DNA of 20,182 bases from JAJPGZ01 sp038229295 (lineage in GTDB: Bacteria; Verrucomicrobiota; Verrucomicrobiia; Chthoniobacterales; UBA10450). The translations under genes were made by a program, and so were the position numbers. Below are positions 1-7,251 of this stretch, piece by piece. Each line of letters begins with the position of its first letter. Positions within the stretch are counted from its first letter, which is position 1. The notes beneath the pieces were generated by a model. It worked only from the letters and a program-made list of their open reading frames with translations. It had not been told where the DNA came from and made no database searches. The stretch spans positions 1-20,182 of the forward strand of contig JBBROO010000050.1 of assembly GCA_038229295.1 (NCBI GenBank), given 5' to 3'.

Positions 1-10
1 ACAGTTCGCC

Positions 11-1084
11 GTGGAAGATTTCACCGCCGGAGCAACTCAGAACCAACCGTCGCGCCGCATTTCGACGCTCGGCGGCGAATGGGACGCGCGCATCAAAGCG
101 TTGGTGGCGGAGTGGGGCGCGGACAAAAGTCCGGAACTCATCGAGGAGATGATCATCACCGCGCTGAAGATGGCGCGCGACAAAACGAGCGTGGCCGATC
201 TCAAACTGATCAATCGCTCGCTCAAAGAACTGCGCTACGCCGCGAAAGTCTTTGCGCCGTACGCTGAATTCCGAAAAGCAGTCGTGTTTGGTTCGGCCAG
301 AATCGCAGATGACGCGCCGGAATCGAAAGTGGCCGAGGAATTCGCGCGCCGCATGGTCGCCGAAAATTTCATGGTCATCACCGGCGGCGGCGATGGCATC
401 ATGGGCGCGGCCCAGCGCGGGGCCGGCCGCGAACACAGTTTTGGTTTGAACATTCGGCTGCCCTTTGAACAACGCGCCAACATCGTGATCGATGGCGATC
501 CGAAATTGATTAACTTCAATTACTTCTTCACGCGCAAACTCAACTTCGTGAAAGAGACCCATGCCTTCGCGCTTTTCCCCGGCGGCTTCGGGACGATGGA
601 CGAAGCCTTTGAAGTGTTGACGCTGATGCAGACGGGCAAAGCGCGCGTGATTCCGGTGGTGTTGTTAGATCGACAAGGTGGAACTTACTGGGAAACGTGG
701 ATGCAGTTTTTGACCGGGCATCTGCAAAAGCTCGGATTCGTTAACCCAGACGATTTCCGTTTCTTCAAGATCCTGCCCAATGTCGACGCTGCCGTGCAGG
801 AGATCCTGCACTTCTACAAAATCTATCACTCATTCCGTTGGGTCGGGGAACAAATGGTCATTCGCATAACGCAACGTTTATCCCCGAATGCGATTGTCGA
901 TCTTAACAAACAATTCGGCGAGATTGTTAGGCGCGGCGCCATCGTGCAGGGCACCGCGTTGCGTGAGGAAAAGAACGAGCCCGATATCTGGAACCTGCCG
1001 CGGCTGATCTTAACGCCGCATCGGCGTAACTTCGGCCGCTTCCGTCAATTGATCGACGCGATCAACGACTCGTCACTCGGGTGA
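11..1084 (+). CDS. LOG-family protein (nucleoside 5'-monophosphate phosphoribohydrolase-like)
   Basis: A 357-residue Rossmann-type protein. A glycine-rich GGG near residues 125-127 and the signature PGGFGTMDE at 190-198 are the substrate-binding and catalytic motifs of the LOG ('lysine decarboxylase-like') family. Characterised members hydrolyse the N-glycosidic bond of nucleoside monophosphates, releasing base and ribose 5-phosphate; 'lysine decarboxylase' is a historical misnomer. The N-terminal ~85 residues are an extra helical segment and the C-terminal ~100 residues extend beyond the core, so this is a longer subtype than the ~190-residue LOG proteins. The GTG at 11 is the first start visible, but the frame is open to the window edge, so the true start may lie upstream. 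Its 3' end overlaps the opposing glycosyltransferase gene by 12 bp. The substrate cannot be read from sequence. Confidence 0.85.
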   Translation: MEDFTAGATQNQPSRRISTLGGEWDARIKALVAEWGADKSPELIEEMIITALKMARDKTSVADLKLINRSLKELRYAAKVFAPYAEFRKAVVFGSARIADDAPESKVAEEFARRMVAENFMVITGGGDGIMGAAQRGAGREHSFGLNIRLPFEQRANIVIDGDPKLINFNYFFTRKLNFVKETHAFALFPGGFGTMDEAFEVLTLMQTGKARVIPVVLLDRQGGTYWETWMQFLTGHLQKLGFVNPDDFRFFKILPNVDAAVQEILHFYKIYHSFRWVGEQMVIRITQRLSPNAIVDLNKQFGEIVRRGAIVQGTALREEKNEPDIWNLPRLILTPHRRNFGRFRQLIDAINDSSLG

Positions 1085-2248
1085 GACGAGCTCGGCTGCG
1101 GCCGGCGCGAGCGGCGTCGGAATGGATTCGGCCGCGCGAAGCGCTTTACTTTGCCTAACGATGGCAAGATCGACATCGTGCTTTGCCCGCATCATGCGCT
1201 CGAAGCAAAAATGTTCGCGCGCGTAACGCAGCGCGTTCTCCGCGCATCGCGCCGCTAGCGCTTCGTCATTTAAGAAGCGAAGGATCGCTTCCGCCAGCAC
1301 ATCGCTATTGTTAGGCTCGACCACCAATCCATTCTCGCCCTGCTCAACAATCTCCGGAACGTCGCCCACTTTGGTCGCGATGACCGGTCGTCCCGTCGCG
1401 AACGCTTCGCGCAGCACAATCGGCGATGCCTCCGTGCAAAGCGATGCGATCACCACCATGTTCGCCGCCACCAAAATTTCCGGCGTGTCCCAGCGATAAC
1501 CGAGCATGATGATTTTGTTTTCAAGACCGGAAGCGTAAATCGCATCGCGCAATTTTTGCTCGCGCCAGCGATCGCCTGTTCCCTGACCCACAAAAATGAA
1601 GCGCGCATCGGGCCGCACTTGCAAAACCATTTCGGCCGCGCGCATCAAGCGCAGTTGCCCTTTGTCCGAACGAATCATGCCGATGTTGGCGATGATCGGT
1701 GTGTCATCGGAAAAACCCATCTCGCGTCGGAACTTGGTTGCGTCGCGCTCGGGCGAGAATTTTGAAAGATCGACAGCGGAACCGATCACTTCGATTTTTT
1801 CAGGCGCGATTCCGTTTTGCTCGACGAGTTGTCGTTTGATTACTTTGGCGTCGGCCACAATTTTCGAGCAACCGTATTTGTAAATGAAACCGCGCCGGCT
1901 GCTGCCTAACGGATCGGTAATGCAACGCGCGCGCGTCACCGGCACGCCGCAAAGATAAAGCGGCAGGCAAAGCCAGTGATCTTTTGAGCTGTAAGTTTTG
2001 ATGAGATCGATTTGGTGGCGATAGCAAAAAAGCCAGATGCGGAACGAGGCGAGGGGATCGATGCGGCGGCGGAGCGGCATGCTGAGCACGCGCGTGCCGA
2101 GCTCTTTGGCGCGGGGAAAAACTTCGCTCTTCGGATCGCATATGAGCCAGGCGTTGTGGCCGTGCGCATTCAGCCAATTGATTTCGAGACAAGTGCGATA
2201 CTCTTGTCCGCCCCAACTGCCGCTGCTCTCGAGATGAAGTAAATTCAC
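1073..2248 (-). CDS. GT4-family glycosyltransferase (GT-B fold)
   Basis: A 391-residue cytoplasmic or membrane-associated glycosyltransferase. The N-terminal Rossmann half opens with a glycine-rich loop (SSGSWGGQE, residues 8-16). The C-terminal half begins around residue 184 and carries the retaining GT-B donor-binding EX7E motif, E273 and E281 (TEASPIVLREAF), followed by GRPVIATKVGDVPEIV, typical of family GT4. It should transfer a sugar from a nucleotide-sugar donor to a lipid or glycan acceptor; neither can be inferred. The start is a GTG at 2248, 25 bp after the acyl carrier protein gene ends, in the same direction, so it is probably the last gene of the minus-strand cluster. A copy of the dispersed word AGATCGACA lies just upstream at 2252. 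Confidence 0.88.
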   Translation of the reverse strand: MNLLHLESSGSWGGQEYRTCLEINWLNAHGHNAWLICDPKSEVFPRAKELGTRVLSMPLRRRIDPLASFRIWLFCYRHQIDLIKTYSSKDHWLCLPLYLCGVPVTRARCITDPLGSSRRGFIYKYGCSKIVADAKVIKRQLVEQNGIAPEKIEVIGSAVDLSKFSPERDATKFRREMGFSDDTPIIANIGMIRSDKGQLRLMRAAEMVLQVRPDARFIFVGQGTGDRWREQKLRDAIYASGLENKIIMLGYRWDTPEILVAANMVVIASLCTEASPIVLREAFATGRPVIATKVGDVPEIVEQGENGLVVEPNNSDVLAEAILRFLNDEALAARCAENALRYAREHFCFERMMRAKHDVDLAIVRQSKALRAAESIPTPLAPAAAELVSPE

Positions 2249-2273
2249 GTTAGATCGACAATCACGCGTTTCG

Positions 2274-2561
2274 TTATGCGCTGGCCGAAGGTTGAACGGT
2301 TTCGCCGCGTTTTTCGAGAATATAATCGTGAATCGTGTTCACCGTCCGGAGCGCTTTCCCCGCGACTTCGGAATTCGGAACGCCCACGCCGAAAGTTTTT
2401 TCCATGCTCACCACGAGCTCGAGCGCGTCAATCGAGTCGAGGCCGAGTCCGCCGGCGCCGAATAAAGGGAGATCATCGCCAATCTGATCGGCGGTAGTTT
2501 GCAGCATCAAATTTTTCACGAGCATCTCTTTGATGCGGGTGCGCAAGTCGGGCTCGGACAT
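2274..2561 (-). CDS. acyl carrier protein
   Basis: A 95-residue acidic protein with the phosphopantetheine attachment motif LDSIDALEL; Ser43 is the predicted site for the 4'-phosphopantetheine arm. Length and the four-helix layout fit the PP-binding family. The motif is followed by SMEKTFGVGV, as in carriers distinct from the main fatty-acid-synthesis AcpP (which has DSLDTVEL). Its neighbours are glycosyltransferases and a TatA-like gene rather than fab genes, so it more likely serves a dedicated lipid or acyl-modification pathway; that is inference. It lies 77 bp after the TatA gene and 25 bp before the GT4 gene, in one direction. Confidence 0.9.
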   Translation of the reverse strand: MSEPDLRTRIKEMLVKNLMLQTTADQIGDDLPLFGAGGLGLDSIDALELVVSMEKTFGVGVPNSEVAGKALRTVNTIHDYILEKRGETVQPSASA

Positions 2562-2638
2562 AAATGGATGCGGACATTGTCGTAAGAGCGAGGAAAGGTC
2601 AATCGCGCGCTAAGATCGACAATCGCTAAGATCGACAA

Positions 2639-2971
2639 TCAGATTTGGTCGGCTTTATCGCCCGGTCGCACGACGCTCTGATTCGGATCTGGCTGCATGT
2701 CGCTTGCCGTGGGCGGCGGATTTTCCAGACGCGGCACGGTTGCCGCCGGCGGTGGCACATTCGCTTGCGCGGTTGTCGGCACATCGGTCTTGCCCGCTTT
2801 GTGCAGCTCGTCGCTAAATTCGTCTTTCGCTTTCTGGAATTCTTTGACGGCCTGTCCCATTCCGCGCGCAAGTTCCGGAAGTTTCTTCGCGCCAAAGAGC
2901 ACGAGGACGATGAGCAGAATGACGATCAAGTCCGGCCCCGCCAAATTCATGATGCTGGCGATGAGGATCAT
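2639..2971 (-). CDS. tatA: TatA/TatE-type twin-arginine translocase subunit
   Basis: A 110-residue protein with one N-terminal membrane helix (about residues 13-26) followed by the diagnostic FG-x3-LP hinge (F26, G27, L31, P32). Next come an amphipathic helix (ELARGMGQAVKEFQKAKDEF) and a Pro/Ala/Thr-rich disordered tail. TatA oligomers form the pore or membrane-weakening patch that moves folded twin-arginine proteins across the inner membrane. A second in-frame ATG at 2950 (residue 8) would give a more typical TatA N-terminus, and neither start has a clear ribosome site. No tatC or tatB is nearby. It lies 56 bp after the GT-C gene and before the acyl carrier gene. Two direct copies of AGATCGACA (2613, 2629) sit just past its stop codon. 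Confidence 0.88.
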   Translation of the reverse strand: MILIASIMNLAGPDLIVILLIVLVLFGAKKLPELARGMGQAVKEFQKAKDEFSDELHKAGKTDVPTTAQANVPPPAATVPRLENPPPTASDMQPDPNQSVVRPGDKADQI

Positions 2972-3027
2972 ATTCGAATTTGAAGATGAGACCGTTTACC
3001 CAAGTTGCAAGGCCTTTTCGGTTTTCG

Positions 3028-4587
3028 TCAGCGCTGTTCGATGACGGCGAGCGTGCCGCATTCGGTCGCGAGCGGCGACGACAATTGTTCTTCGACTGAA
3101 CTGCGCATCGGCGAATTGCTTTCCATGACGAAGACCGGCGGTTGACCGGAACGCGGCAGTGACATGGGGATGCCGGGCGGATAAACGTTGTGCTCCCAGC
3201 CGAAAATTTTGTCGGAGATGGCGAGAGTTTCGCGCGTTTCAAAAAGCAAAGGGTAGGTAAACGAAAGGGTTGTCCACGCCGATGTGACCTGGTAAGTGAG
3301 CAAATGCCGCTCGACGCAATCGATGTCGGCGCCGGGAATTCGCGTCATGCAATAACTCTTGCCGCCGTCACACAAGGTGAGGGTTTCGATTTCATTGCGC
3401 CGGCCGACTTCGATCATGGCGCCGATACCGCCGGCTAAGATCGACATGAGAACCGCCGCGCCAATTCCGCGGAAAATGATTGAACCGGAAAAACATTTCA
3501 TCACAACGCGCCCGGTCAAGATCGACAAGAAGAAGATGCCGCCGAAGAAATAACTAGCGATGGGAATCGGCGTCAGGAGGTACGGGACAAAGCAAGCGGC
3601 GGTGAGCACGAGCAACAGGAGGTCTTTGTTAGGCGCCGGGTCGAGGGCGTTGTCGCTGAAGAATGAGCGAAGCCGTGAAGGCCTTCGCACAAAAGGAATC
3701 AACGCGACGGCGATGGCGACGAGAGCGAGCGCGTAGAAAATAAAACCAGTCCATGGTTTTTCCGGGTAGTACCACAAGACGGTGTCGGGCCCGAAAAACT
3801 TCGGCATTTCGGTGACGAAGATGTGATGGAGGACCGTCGGACGGAAGAGATGGGAAACGGCGATAATCGGCGAGACGCCGGTTTTTTCCAGGAACACGGT
3901 GCGCCAATTAGCGAATTGGTGGGTAAGATTATAAAAAATGGCGGGGGCGTATCCGACGAGAAACGCGCCGGCCGCGACGAGGAATTGTTGGATCGACATC
4001 TTGCGCCAGAGCAACAGCAGGACCCAAAGCGCGGCGACGAGCGTGAGGGATATCTCCAAAAACCAAATGCTTAATCCGGATGTGAGTCCGAAGAGAAAAC
4101 AGTTTCGCATCGTCGGATTCGTTAGGATGCGAGAGAAGAAAATGAGGAGGGTGGGAATCGCGAGAAAATAAAATGAGTAACCGCGCACTTGGAAATGCCA
4201 TTTCAAAAGTGAGGGCGCCAGTGCGAAGGCGAGCGTGGAAAAAAACGCAGTGCGCTGGTCCGACAACGCCAGCGCCATTCGGTGGAACAGGAAAAGGCAA
4301 ATGAGCGAGAGAAGGACGATGACGCTTTTCAACGGGATTACGCCAACGCCAAAAATTTTGAATGGGATGACGGCGAGGTAAGCTTCGAGTGCGGCGGCGG
4401 CGTTGTAGGGTTGGCCGTACATATAGAAAGGAAACGCGCGGCCTTCGGAAATGTGTTTGCCCATCAATCCGATGATGGCTTCGTCGCTGTGCACGTGCGT
4501 TTGCGAGACGAGGAGAATAACGAAGCGCGCGGCTCCGATGAGGACGAGGAGCGCAATAATGAATTGGTGGCGGCGGAGAAAGTTCAC
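3028..4587 (-). CDS. multi-pass GT-C type membrane glycosyltransferase-like protein
   Basis: The frame is open from 4821, but the segment upstream of 4587 overlaps the end of the preceding gene and has no membrane-protein character. GTG 4587 is chosen because it starts 16 bp after that gene's stop and leads directly into the first membrane helix (residues 9-27). This gives 519 residues. The first periplasmic loop carries an Asp-Glu pair (VHSDEA, D35-E36) and then a GxPY-like stretch (MYGQPYNAA). This is the arrangement of ArnT/PMT-like GT-C transferases, which use polyprenyl-phosphate sugars and an acidic residue in that loop. About ten further hydrophobic segments follow, then a soluble Cys-containing C-terminal domain of roughly 110 residues. 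Donor and acceptor are unknown. Confidence 0.75.
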   Translation of the reverse strand: MNFLRRHQFIIALLVLIGAARFVILLVSQTHVHSDEAIIGLMGKHISEGRAFPFYMYGQPYNAAAALEAYLAVIPFKIFGVGVIPLKSVIVLLSLICLFLFHRMALALSDQRTAFFSTLAFALAPSLLKWHFQVRGYSFYFLAIPTLLIFFSRILTNPTMRNCFLFGLTSGLSIWFLEISLTLVAALWVLLLLWRKMSIQQFLVAAGAFLVGYAPAIFYNLTHQFANWRTVFLEKTGVSPIIAVSHLFRPTVLHHIFVTEMPKFFGPDTVLWYYPEKPWTGFIFYALALVAIAVALIPFVRRPSRLRSFFSDNALDPAPNKDLLLLVLTAACFVPYLLTPIPIASYFFGGIFFLSILTGRVVMKCFSGSIIFRGIGAAVLMSILAGGIGAMIEVGRRNEIETLTLCDGGKSYCMTRIPGADIDCVERHLLTYQVTSAWTTLSFTYPLLFETRETLAISDKIFGWEHNVYPPGIPMSLPRSGQPPVFVMESNSPMRSSVEEQLSSPLATECGTLAVIEQR

Positions 4588-4603
4588 GCAAGATCGACAA
4601 GTG

Positions 4604-6082
4604 TTAATGCGGAAAATGATATTCCGTCCAAAGCGACGGCGTAAGAACGATCTCTTGTCCGGTGTTCCAATCCAAGGCTTTGATGTCGATCTTGTCCAGG
4701 CCGTTCCATAATCGTGAGCCAGCGATGCCGGCATAAATTTCCTGATACCGACAGGGCTGCGGATTTTGCTGTTCGCCAAAACAAACCAGGACGGCGCCTT
4801 TGGCGGTGGCATTGATCGCATCCGCGAGGGAAGCGGTCGGCGTTTCCCTGGTCTCGAACCAGGGAGCTTCGTAATCGCTCGGTGCGCGCACCGCCGCGAG
4901 AAGGGATGGGAAAGAGAGAAGATTGTTCAGTGGTAGAAGCAGGCAGAGCAAGCTTCCGATGCGTCCAAGCCAGATGTTTTTGAAGCTCGCGCTCGTGTAA
5001 AAATTCCACGAAGCGGCGAAGAAAACGAAGGAGGCAGTCAGGATGCCAGTGCAACGGCGAAGTCCCTGATTGCCGGCGGTCGAAAGATTGGGCGCGATCA
5101 AATTGATGAGAAGGAGAACGAACGCGGCCAGCAAAAGCAGTCGTGCCGTTTTCATTTTCCAGCACAAATAAAGCGCTGTGCCCGATGTAAAAACGAAACC
5201 GATGACGCCGAACCAACCGGTGAAATCGGAATGGCGCAGCTCGAAGTAGTAACTTTTGCCGTGCACGAAAAGATCGGTCAGCACGATTCCAATCGAGGTT
5301 TTAAAAACGGCGAGGTCGAAACCGATTTTGCCGCCAGAGCGGAACAAGCCGGCGTCCGTGCGCGGATCGTGGATTAGCAATTGCGGCATTCGCAGAGCGA
5401 CCAACGTGGCGATGAGCGGGAGAAGAAATCCCGTTAGGCCGGCGCCGATTGCCAATGCGTTACGGCGATCTATAAAACGCGCGCCGGTTTGCTGGATGCG
5501 CCAGAGCAAGACGAAAAACAGGCTTGGGAAATACAAAAGGAAGATCGGGTAGGTCATCGCGGCCCACATGGCGGCTGCGCCGAGCAGGGAAATCTTGGCA
5601 AGATCGACAATCGCCAACGCGGGAAATTGGATCGACATGATGAGCGCCAGGCAAATTGCCGCGTACGGGATATCGGAGCCGTTACTGGTTTGGAGCGTGG
5701 TGAAATAAAGGAGAATGGGCGAAGTCGCGATGAGAATGAGCGGAGCGATGGCGCGCTTCACGTCCAGGGCACGGCGCAAAACGTAAGCCGCGCAGTAAAG
5801 CCCGAGCAGATGCAGCACCAGCCTAACGAACTTGGCGGTGAACAACGAGAACCCGAATGTTTTGTAAACGAGCAGCAAGGTCGCATACCAGCCGACGTTG
5901 CTCGATTTGCCATCGTAAATCAGTCCGTGCTGCAGCCAGAAAACGTTGCGAACCGATTCGGCGAGTTCCTCGTAAAGAATGCGATGCGTGCTCGCGAGGC
6001 TGACGAACAGTTGCAGCAAACTTAGCAGCAGGGGCAACAGCCAATAGCCCACTTCGATCGTTTTGGGTTTCGGCTTTGTCAT
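4604..6082 (-). CDS. multi-pass membrane protein, GT-C glycosyltransferase-like
   Basis: A 492-residue integral membrane protein. After a short basic N-terminus, the first helix (about residues 12-30) leads to an extracytoplasmic loop with a Glu-Glu pair (YEELAESV), then about ten more hydrophobic segments. A soluble C-terminal stretch of ~90 residues has several Cys and Trp. The topology and first-loop acidic residues resemble GT-C polyprenyl-phosphate-sugar transferases, but no stronger motif is visible, so the enzymatic role is tentative. It is followed 16 bp later by a second, similarly built protein. The pair may be paralogues acting on one envelope glycan. Its ATG at 6082 follows a small ORF ending at 6114. 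Confidence 0.65.
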   Translation of the reverse strand: MTKPKPKTIEVGYWLLPLLLSLLQLFVSLASTHRILYEELAESVRNVFWLQHGLIYDGKSSNVGWYATLLLVYKTFGFSLFTAKFVRLVLHLLGLYCAAYVLRRALDVKRAIAPLILIATSPILLYFTTLQTSNGSDIPYAAICLALIMSIQFPALAIVDLAKISLLGAAAMWAAMTYPIFLLYFPSLFFVLLWRIQQTGARFIDRRNALAIGAGLTGFLLPLIATLVALRMPQLLIHDPRTDAGLFRSGGKIGFDLAVFKTSIGIVLTDLFVHGKSYYFELRHSDFTGWFGVIGFVFTSGTALYLCWKMKTARLLLLAAFVLLLINLIAPNLSTAGNQGLRRCTGILTASFVFFAASWNFYTSASFKNIWLGRIGSLLCLLLPLNNLLSFPSLLAAVRAPSDYEAPWFETRETPTASLADAINATAKGAVLVCFGEQQNPQPCRYQEIYAGIAGSRLWNGLDKIDIKALDWNTGQEIVLTPSLWTEYHFPH

Positions 6083-6113
6083 GTGACCCGGCCGAGGACA
6101 AAAAACTCAGCGG

Positions 6114-6323
6114 CTACAGGGCTGTCGGCGATGAAGCGCCAGCCACATCGATTCGCCATGGTCGAACATTGCGACCCCGTTTTTGCAAAAGTGGCGCGCT
6201 CATTTCCTGGAGTTTGATTAACGCGCGAATCTTTTCCGGCACCGGCGCGCGCGCGAGTTGGTGGCGCCGATTTTTTTTGGCTTGGAAAATCGACTCTACG
6301 CTTTCTCCCTCCATCTCTGCCAT
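6114..6323 (-). CDS. small hypothetical protein, second of an overlapping pair
   Basis: A 69-residue ORF, rich in Arg, Lys and Glu, with a predicted helical centre (VPEKIRALIKLQEMSAPLL) followed by a basic RGRNVRPWRID stretch. I do not recognise the family. Its start (ATG 6323, or ATG 6314) lies inside the 3' end of the preceding small ORF, which suggests translational coupling. It ends 31 bp before the first large membrane-protein gene of the minus-strand cluster. The size, charge and overlap are what small antitoxin-like or regulatory pairs look like, but nothing here proves that. Confidence 0.5.
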   Translation of the reverse strand: MAEMEGESVESIFQAKKNRRHQLARAPVPEKIRALIKLQEMSAPLLQKRGRNVRPWRIDVAGASSPTAL

Positions 6324-6466
6324 TTCTCACGCAGATTATGGCGCGTCAACAACTCCTCCAAATACGCCGCGTCCATCTCCGCCTCTTCGCTAAACAACGG
6401 CAGACGTTGTCGATCTTTGTCACGCCCAGTTTGGAGCCGTAACTGGACAACAACGTAATGACTCAT
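6296..6466 (-). CDS. small hypothetical protein, first of an overlapping pair
   Basis: A 56-residue ORF beginning at ATG 6466 (MSHYVVVQLRLQTG) and ending in a charged helical region (EELLTRHNLREKWQRW). The frame is open further upstream to 6556, but that part runs into the attC site of the neighbouring cassette and is unlikely to be coding. A purine-rich GGAAAG lies just before the ATG and could be its ribosome site. The last 28 bp overlap the next ORF in another frame. No family recognised. It is the first gene after the inserted cassette and may open the transcription unit that continues to 1073. Confidence 0.45.
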   Translation of the reverse strand: MSHYVVVQLRLQTGRDKDRQRLPLFSEEAEMDAAYLEELLTRHNLREKWQRWREKA

Positions 6467-6540
6467 TGCGCTTTCCGATCTCGAATCAGGAAAGCAGGAA
6501 CTCGGGAAAAGATCGACATTGGACTCTTCGCTAATCCGAA

Positions 6541-6664
6541 ATCTAACGAGATACAAGGTCAGCGACCGCGGGCGGGAGCGAGTGTTGCTTGCAATGGACG
6601 TGTTTTCATAAGGTAAAGCGAGGCATCAAAGCGGCCAGCGGTTGGCTGCAGCGCTTGGTTAGGT
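6541..6664 (-). repeat. integron attC recombination site of a lone cassette
   Basis: Read on the minus strand, this 124-bp element starts with the R' core ACCTAAC (6664-6658) and ends with the R'' core GTTAGAT (6547-6541). Inside, the left arm AGCCAACCGC faces the right arm GCGGTCGCT with one unpaired A on one side, the extrahelical base typical of folded attC hairpins. Both ends are nearly identical to the three attC sites at 18748-20105 (GATGCAGC-type left end, GGTCGCTGA-type right end). The YcxB-like gene stops with TAA inside the R' core, as cassette genes often do. Confidence 0.88.
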
Positions 6665-7162
6665 CTTTTTCTTCTCTATACAAGCTTTGACGAACGAAAC
6701 CAACTCTGATCGCGCAGCGTCGGAGCCAAATGCGGAATGCGGGATAATCACCGTGTTGATGGGAGTGGGCTTGATGAACACGTGCGACGGCGTGTCATGA
6801 ATGCTGGAGTAATCTTGCCACTGCCATGTCACATCGCGGTTCGGCGCTGTCTCACGGAGATGCTCCTCAGTAATTTCAACGTGCTGCTCGTCGGCAAGCC
6901 CACGCAATCGCTCGGCAGAGTAGTTGCAGCGCAGCCAAAGGCGGCGCTGCAACAAGGCAACCGCCTGAAAGATGATGAACGCGATGAAGGCAACCAACAG
7001 CACGTTCGGGAAAGCGTCGCCGGACACGAGCAGCAATGCCGCAAAGAAGAGTCCCCACACCACCCACGTGACGCCAGAGAATGGCAATCGCAGGAAACGG
7101 AGCTCGAAAGCCTGTTGAGTAAGAAAGTCAGACTGTGTTAGCGAGTAGTCGAGGTTCAACAC
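6659..7162 (-). CDS. YcxB-like cassette protein
   Basis: A 167-residue protein starting at GTG 7162; a TTG at 7180 in the same frame lies within the core site and is less likely. It has a short N-terminal region (LNLDYSLTQSDFL) and two adjacent hydrophobic segments around residues 32-70. A C-terminal soluble domain contains an EITEEHL strand, WQWQDYSSI and VIIPHSAFGSD. This layout matches the YcxB-like protein family, small membrane proteins with a C-terminal PH-like beta domain whose function is not established. It is the only gene of the lone cassette and its TAA lies in the attC R' core. No promoter of its own is evident. Confidence 0.72.
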   Translation of the reverse strand: MLNLDYSLTQSDFLTQQAFELRFLRLPFSGVTWVVWGLFFAALLLVSGDAFPNVLLVAFIAFIIFQAVALLQRRLWLRCNYSAERLRGLADEQHVEITEEHLRETAPNRDVTWQWQDYSSIHDTPSHVFIKPTPINTVIIPHSAFGSDAARSELVSFVKACIEKKKT

Positions 7163-7180
7163 GCGTTTAAGACCTAACAA

Positions 7181-7209
7181 GGATTAGGCCGAATTTTTTG
7201 GCCTAATCC
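7181..7209. terminator. perfect 10-bp inverted repeat downstream of glnA
   Basis: GGATTAGGCC (7181-7190) and GGCCTAATCC (7200-7209) are exact inverted repeats around a 9-nt spacer, 42 bp beyond the glnA stop and directly against the cassette core site. On the minus strand only a weak T-rich tail (TTGTT) follows, so termination of glnA is plausible but not clear. A related palindrome stands at the entrance of the second cassette region (18420-18438). Confidence 0.5.
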
Positions 7210-7251
7210 GATAATAAATCCGAAATCGCAGCGCGCAATCACACGTCACGA

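Larger units (their letters stand above)
6541..7178 (-). mobile_element. single integron gene cassette, minus strand (SALIN-type)
   Basis: A 638-bp unit bounded by the core ACCTAAC at 7172-7178 (GTTAGGT on the minus strand) and by the complete attC at 6541-6664. It contains one gene (6659-7162). There is no second cassette and no integrase gene beside it. Its orientation is opposite to the array at 18475-20182, but the attC ends match those of the array, so the same integrase probably served both. It separates glnA from the small-ORF/membrane-protein cluster. Confidence 0.82.

Noticed and set aside
4588..4821. N-terminal extension of the membrane-protein frame beginning upstream of 4587
   Set aside because: It overlaps the coding end of the preceding membrane-protein gene, reads as Arg/Ser/Pro-rich non-membrane sequence, and a GTG 16 bp after that gene's stop gives a standard start.
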